Shown: in pieces, positions 57,601 through 60,672 of the stretch | Layout: every line of letters starts with the position of its first letter | Numbering within the stretch: position 1 is the stretch's first letter | From: Oehlia diaphana | Taxonomy: Eukaryota; Glomeromycota; Glomeromycetes; Glomerales; Glomeraceae | Assembly: GCA_003833135.1 (NCBI GenBank) | Contig: QZLH01000048.1 | Span: forward strand, 4,279 to 64,950 | Direction: 5' to 3' | DNA length: 60,672 nt | The notes under the pieces: generated by a model | The model's database searches: none | Seen by the model: only the letters and a program-made list of their open reading frames with translations | What the model was told of the DNA's origin: nothing | Program-made: the position numbers and the translations under genes

Positions 57601-59002
57601 TGATAAGATTTTGGAGTTTCAATTTCGTGTAACTTAGGTAAATCATCCTTAAAGGTTACATAAATGTTTTTTCCATTTGGTTCAAATAAACAAGTACTTT
57701 GAATATTATTAGCTTTTTTAACAATTTCACAAGTATAAATATCCCAAATTTGAACACAATTCTCTGTTGAATCTGTTCCAGTCGAGCAAGTTGTTATTAT
57801 ATGTTCATCATCTTCTAACCAATGAATTTCTAATTTATTTAAGTTAGTTAACGACTCGTCAATTTTGTTTGTATTATGTAATGATGAAGCGAACACAAGT
57901 CCTCCTTCGCACAGAAATATCGTTAAAACTCCTTTTGAAGTCCATGCTGCTAACATTTGTTGATTATGTGATAACGCAAATAAAGTTGGTGAGGCATCCG
58001 CGTCAAGAAATGAATCATTTTGCACACATTTAAAACGTGAGACCAATTGTCCTGTCGATAATGACCATAACAATGCTGTATCCCACTTTAATTCGAAAAA
58101 AAGGAAAAAGAATTATACATATATTTTTATCTAGAATTTATTAAAAAATTTGACCAATCTTCTTTTTTTTTGATTCTTACCTGTTCAACAAAAATAAAAT
58201 GTCCAGGTAAAAGAGAATTTTTAACAGTATTAATTTGGGACCAAGGATGAGGTATAACTTGCAAAGTATCAGTAAAATTATTAATCACAAGTTTATGCCG
58301 AATTTTCCAACTATCAGTTGAAATGACATATATAAATTTTATTTCATCAGTTTGTGAAGTAAAATTATTATTATTTTCAACATTTTCAACATTACATATA
58401 ATAAATGATTCGGAGTCCTCAGTAAATTTAATGGTTCCAGTTAATCTCATTAAATATCTACGAAAAACTGGCCTATCACGTGATCTTTTCACAATGTATG
58501 TATAAAATTTTGTAGCTTTATTTGGTGGAGGATGAACCAATTCGAATGCTGTAAGATCTTCTTCGTCTTGTGGTAATTTTATTAAACTTAAAGCTACATA
58601 TTTTCCATCATTAGATAGTGCAAAATCTATATTTGTCATTCGCAATTTTTGTGTGAATGATGATACAAAACTTTTTCTATATTCCCAATAATCCCGAGGT
58701 TTCAAATCTGTTGACATTGGATTTGAATGCCATATTGGCTCAATTTTGCTTATTGCTCTTTCTTCATATAATCCTCTATTTTTTATTTGCCATATAACTA
58801 ATTTTCCTTCCTTTGAAGCATAAGTTGCTATATGTTCTCCATTTGGAGAAAATGTTACTACATCTATTACTTGTCTAAATGGTAATGATGAATAATCTAA
58901 AGACGTCATTTCTACATTTGTATCCATGTTTATATAATCATCATCTGAATTAAATGATGGTGTTTGAATTAATGAATATTTCTTTTCTTGATTTTCTTCC
59001 AT
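54665..59002 (-). CDS. WD40-ion transport channel fusion (TRP-like)
   Basis: Eight exons in transcript order: 58181-59002, 57279-58085, 57071-57204, 55639-56998, 55359-55568, 55108-55287, 54849-55028, 54665-54769; 1265 aa. The first 540 residues form WD40-like blades (VVTFSPNGEHIATYASKEGK, DFALSNDGKYVALSL, VQIWDIYTCEIVKKA, RVLFIGHYTVQIWIF). A helical, ankyrin-like part follows (SPLEILIKVDCSYADKLIKE, SALSRAINLGKTEVVHLLLD). From about 935 come six hydrophobic segments of an ion transport domain, including AMLIVLFIGSAYFGLELMQM, VFWVIVILGGMVFAFAHILH and, after a pore-loop-sized gap, IIVMIVVFTFVSAIVLLNVL then IALMSDVV. The cytosolic tail is acidic and then basic. The order ankyrin-like, six helices, LNVLIALMSD resembles TRP channels; ion selectivity cannot be read from the sequence. 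Confidence 0.87.
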
Positions 59003-60554
59003 AATAAATTAAATTTTTTCTTAAAAAAAAAACAAACAAAAAAACAAAAAAGAAAAAGAAAAGGAAAAAGAAAAGGAAGTAAATAAAATAATTTTTTTTT
59101 GCTCCTTAAATTTAGTGTATATATACCCAATAAATAGTATAGAACAATTAAATGGAAAATTGATATCATAAATTTTTTGTGAAAGGGTGTACCAAGCGTA
59201 AATGTGTTGATAACCGCCCGCCATAACGCCAATCTTGACCAAACTTCAAATATAACATCAAATGAAATTACTTCCCGCTAAAAAAATTTGGAAGAAGGAA
59301 AATTTTTGAATTTTAGATCATATACAGTTTAATGTTATGTACATTGTGTACTTGCTTGTTAGATAATTTTGTTGATGGCTAAGCTGCAAATGATCATTTG
59401 TGGCTGAAGCGGTAACAATCCGATCAATAACATTTCTTGTATTTTTAGGTAGTTGAATGCGCCTAAATTCTACCGCAGCAATAAAGTCACTGACCGTGTA
59501 ACACTCTAATTATGTAATCAGAGTCTTAGCCTTGTGGAAATTAGATTAAAAAAATTCTTTTAAGGAACTTCTGCTCAAATAAGGTAAAGAGTAGTTACTC
59601 AAAGACTTTTCAGGTTAATCCTTGCGCTAAGCATAGCATCATTTACACATGTTTATAATTTCCATTATGCATAAATAAATTGCATTATAAAATTCTAACA
59701 ACCGTAAATATATAGTTAAACTAAAATTATATAAATAATTCCAAAAGTGATTATCTATTCTAATATTATTTCAAAAATTTCCAAATCTGTAACTTGAAGT
59801 AAAAGGTTTTAATAAATACATCCAATTTTAAATGAGTTTGTATACAGAAATATTTACTGAGTTTATTTTAGAAAAATATCATTTATCATTTTAGAAATTA
59901 AATTGAAAAGAAAAAGGTAATAATATCTAAAAAAGAAAAGGAAACCTATGCATGATGATAAATATTTAATATATTATTAAATTATTTAAATATTTGCTTG
60001 AAATACATTTATAATTATTATATTTATATAAGAAATCTCTTTATATTTCTTCTTAGCTTAAAATAATGTTATATAATTCAATTTTGTTATACACTTTTAG
60101 GAGAAATTACATTAATATGATTACATCACGAAAATTTGATTAATGATTCATTTAAAATTATAATAAAAAAACTTTGACACTACTCATATACAAAGATCAA
60201 CAAGGAGATTTTTTTGTTATACATAATGTTGTTTTTACTAAAAAGACCTATTGAAATATATAAAGTTGATATTTCAACTGTTTTTCAAATAGTTGTATAA
60301 TTATAATTATATAAAAAATATAGTTGTAATTAGTAAATTCTAATTACAGCTATATCTTTAGAAATATAATATATTATTTTTAATATATTATATAAACTTT
60401 TTATTAATGAAAACTTATTCTATAACACTTTTTCTTATTATCATATTATTTTAAAGTTAGTAGTAAACACTCTTATAAGAGTATTTATTACTTATGCATA
60501 TAATGTTATCTACTTATACGTATAATGTTGCCTACTTATAACATTTAGGATGTA
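59003..60554. other. Gene-free right flank
   Basis: Upstream region of the channel gene: a purine-rich leader (AAAGAAAAAGAAAAGG) at 59025-59085, then AT-rich sequence. The stretch 59380-59570 has higher GC but no open frame or inverted repeat that I can define. Confidence 0.5.
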
Positions 60555-60672
60555 CATCAGGAAATTTTTTTAGGCGTAATTTAGTGTAATCTTTCGGAGG
60601 TGGTGTAAAATTTCGAAATATTACACTAAAAACGTAATATTACAGAAGTTTACGCTCTTAAATTTAAATAAT
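60555..60672. mobile_element. Fold-back element, copy 3 (cut by window end)
   Basis: The first 118 bp match the left arm of copies 1 and 2, starting CATCAGGAAATTTTTTTAGG. It keeps CG at sites where the others have TG or CA (TTTCGGAGG, ATTTCGAAAT, AAACGTAAT, TTTACGCTC), so it seems the youngest of the three. Confidence 0.9.

Overview
The window is a eukaryotic chromosome segment, very AT-rich, with short introns (mostly 50-120 bp, GT..AG), intron-dense conserved genes and long repeat-filled gaps. Product types (BTB-TLDc protein, WD40-ion channel fusion, the DDE transposase family, LINE RNase H remnants), base composition and intron style fit an arbuscular mycorrhizal fungus (Glomeromycotina, Rhizophagus-like). 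That assignment is inferred from gene content, not searched.

Layout. 1-8.8 kb is a repeat nest: a 52-bp hairpin tandem array, an inverted pentamer tract, and a 50-bp satellite array split by two precisely inserted DNA transposons. One is a 4.0-kb TIR element with a dead DDE transposase that carries further nested elements; the other is a 1.26-kb hAT-type element with 8-bp target duplications. A decayed LINE 3' part follows, itself split by two fold-back elements. 10.7-24.5 kb holds three RNA-processing genes: UPF2 (nonsense-mediated decay, minus), divergent from DIB1 (U5 snRNP), then SNU66 (tri-snRNP); a 5-kb gap with a TIR element and a tRNA-like SINE candidate separates the last two. 25.5-35 kb: an unrecognised 831-aa Ser/Asn-rich protein, a CRAL-TRIO protein with a membrane tail, and an EI24-type membrane protein. 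36-47 kb: a possible small secreted peptide, a FAAP100-like Fanconi anaemia core-complex subunit, a BTB-BACK-TLDc protein and HEATR6. 47-50.5 kb is gene-free and full of old transposon relics. 50.5-59 kb: a small five-exon MZM1/LYRM7 gene, an SLP1-type SUN-domain ER protein and a 1265-aa WD40-ion channel. The window ends inside a third copy of the fold-back element seen at the left end.

How the genes relate. DIB1 and SNU66 are both subunits of the U4/U6.U5 tri-snRNP, and UPF2 acts on spliced mRNA, so three successive genes serve mRNA processing and surveillance. The others are housekeeping or membrane genes with no evident common pathway. Gene models were built by hand: each exon chain keeps the frame and uses visible splice sites. 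Copies of the repeats differ largely by CG to TG/CA changes, the mark of decay of methylated CpG.
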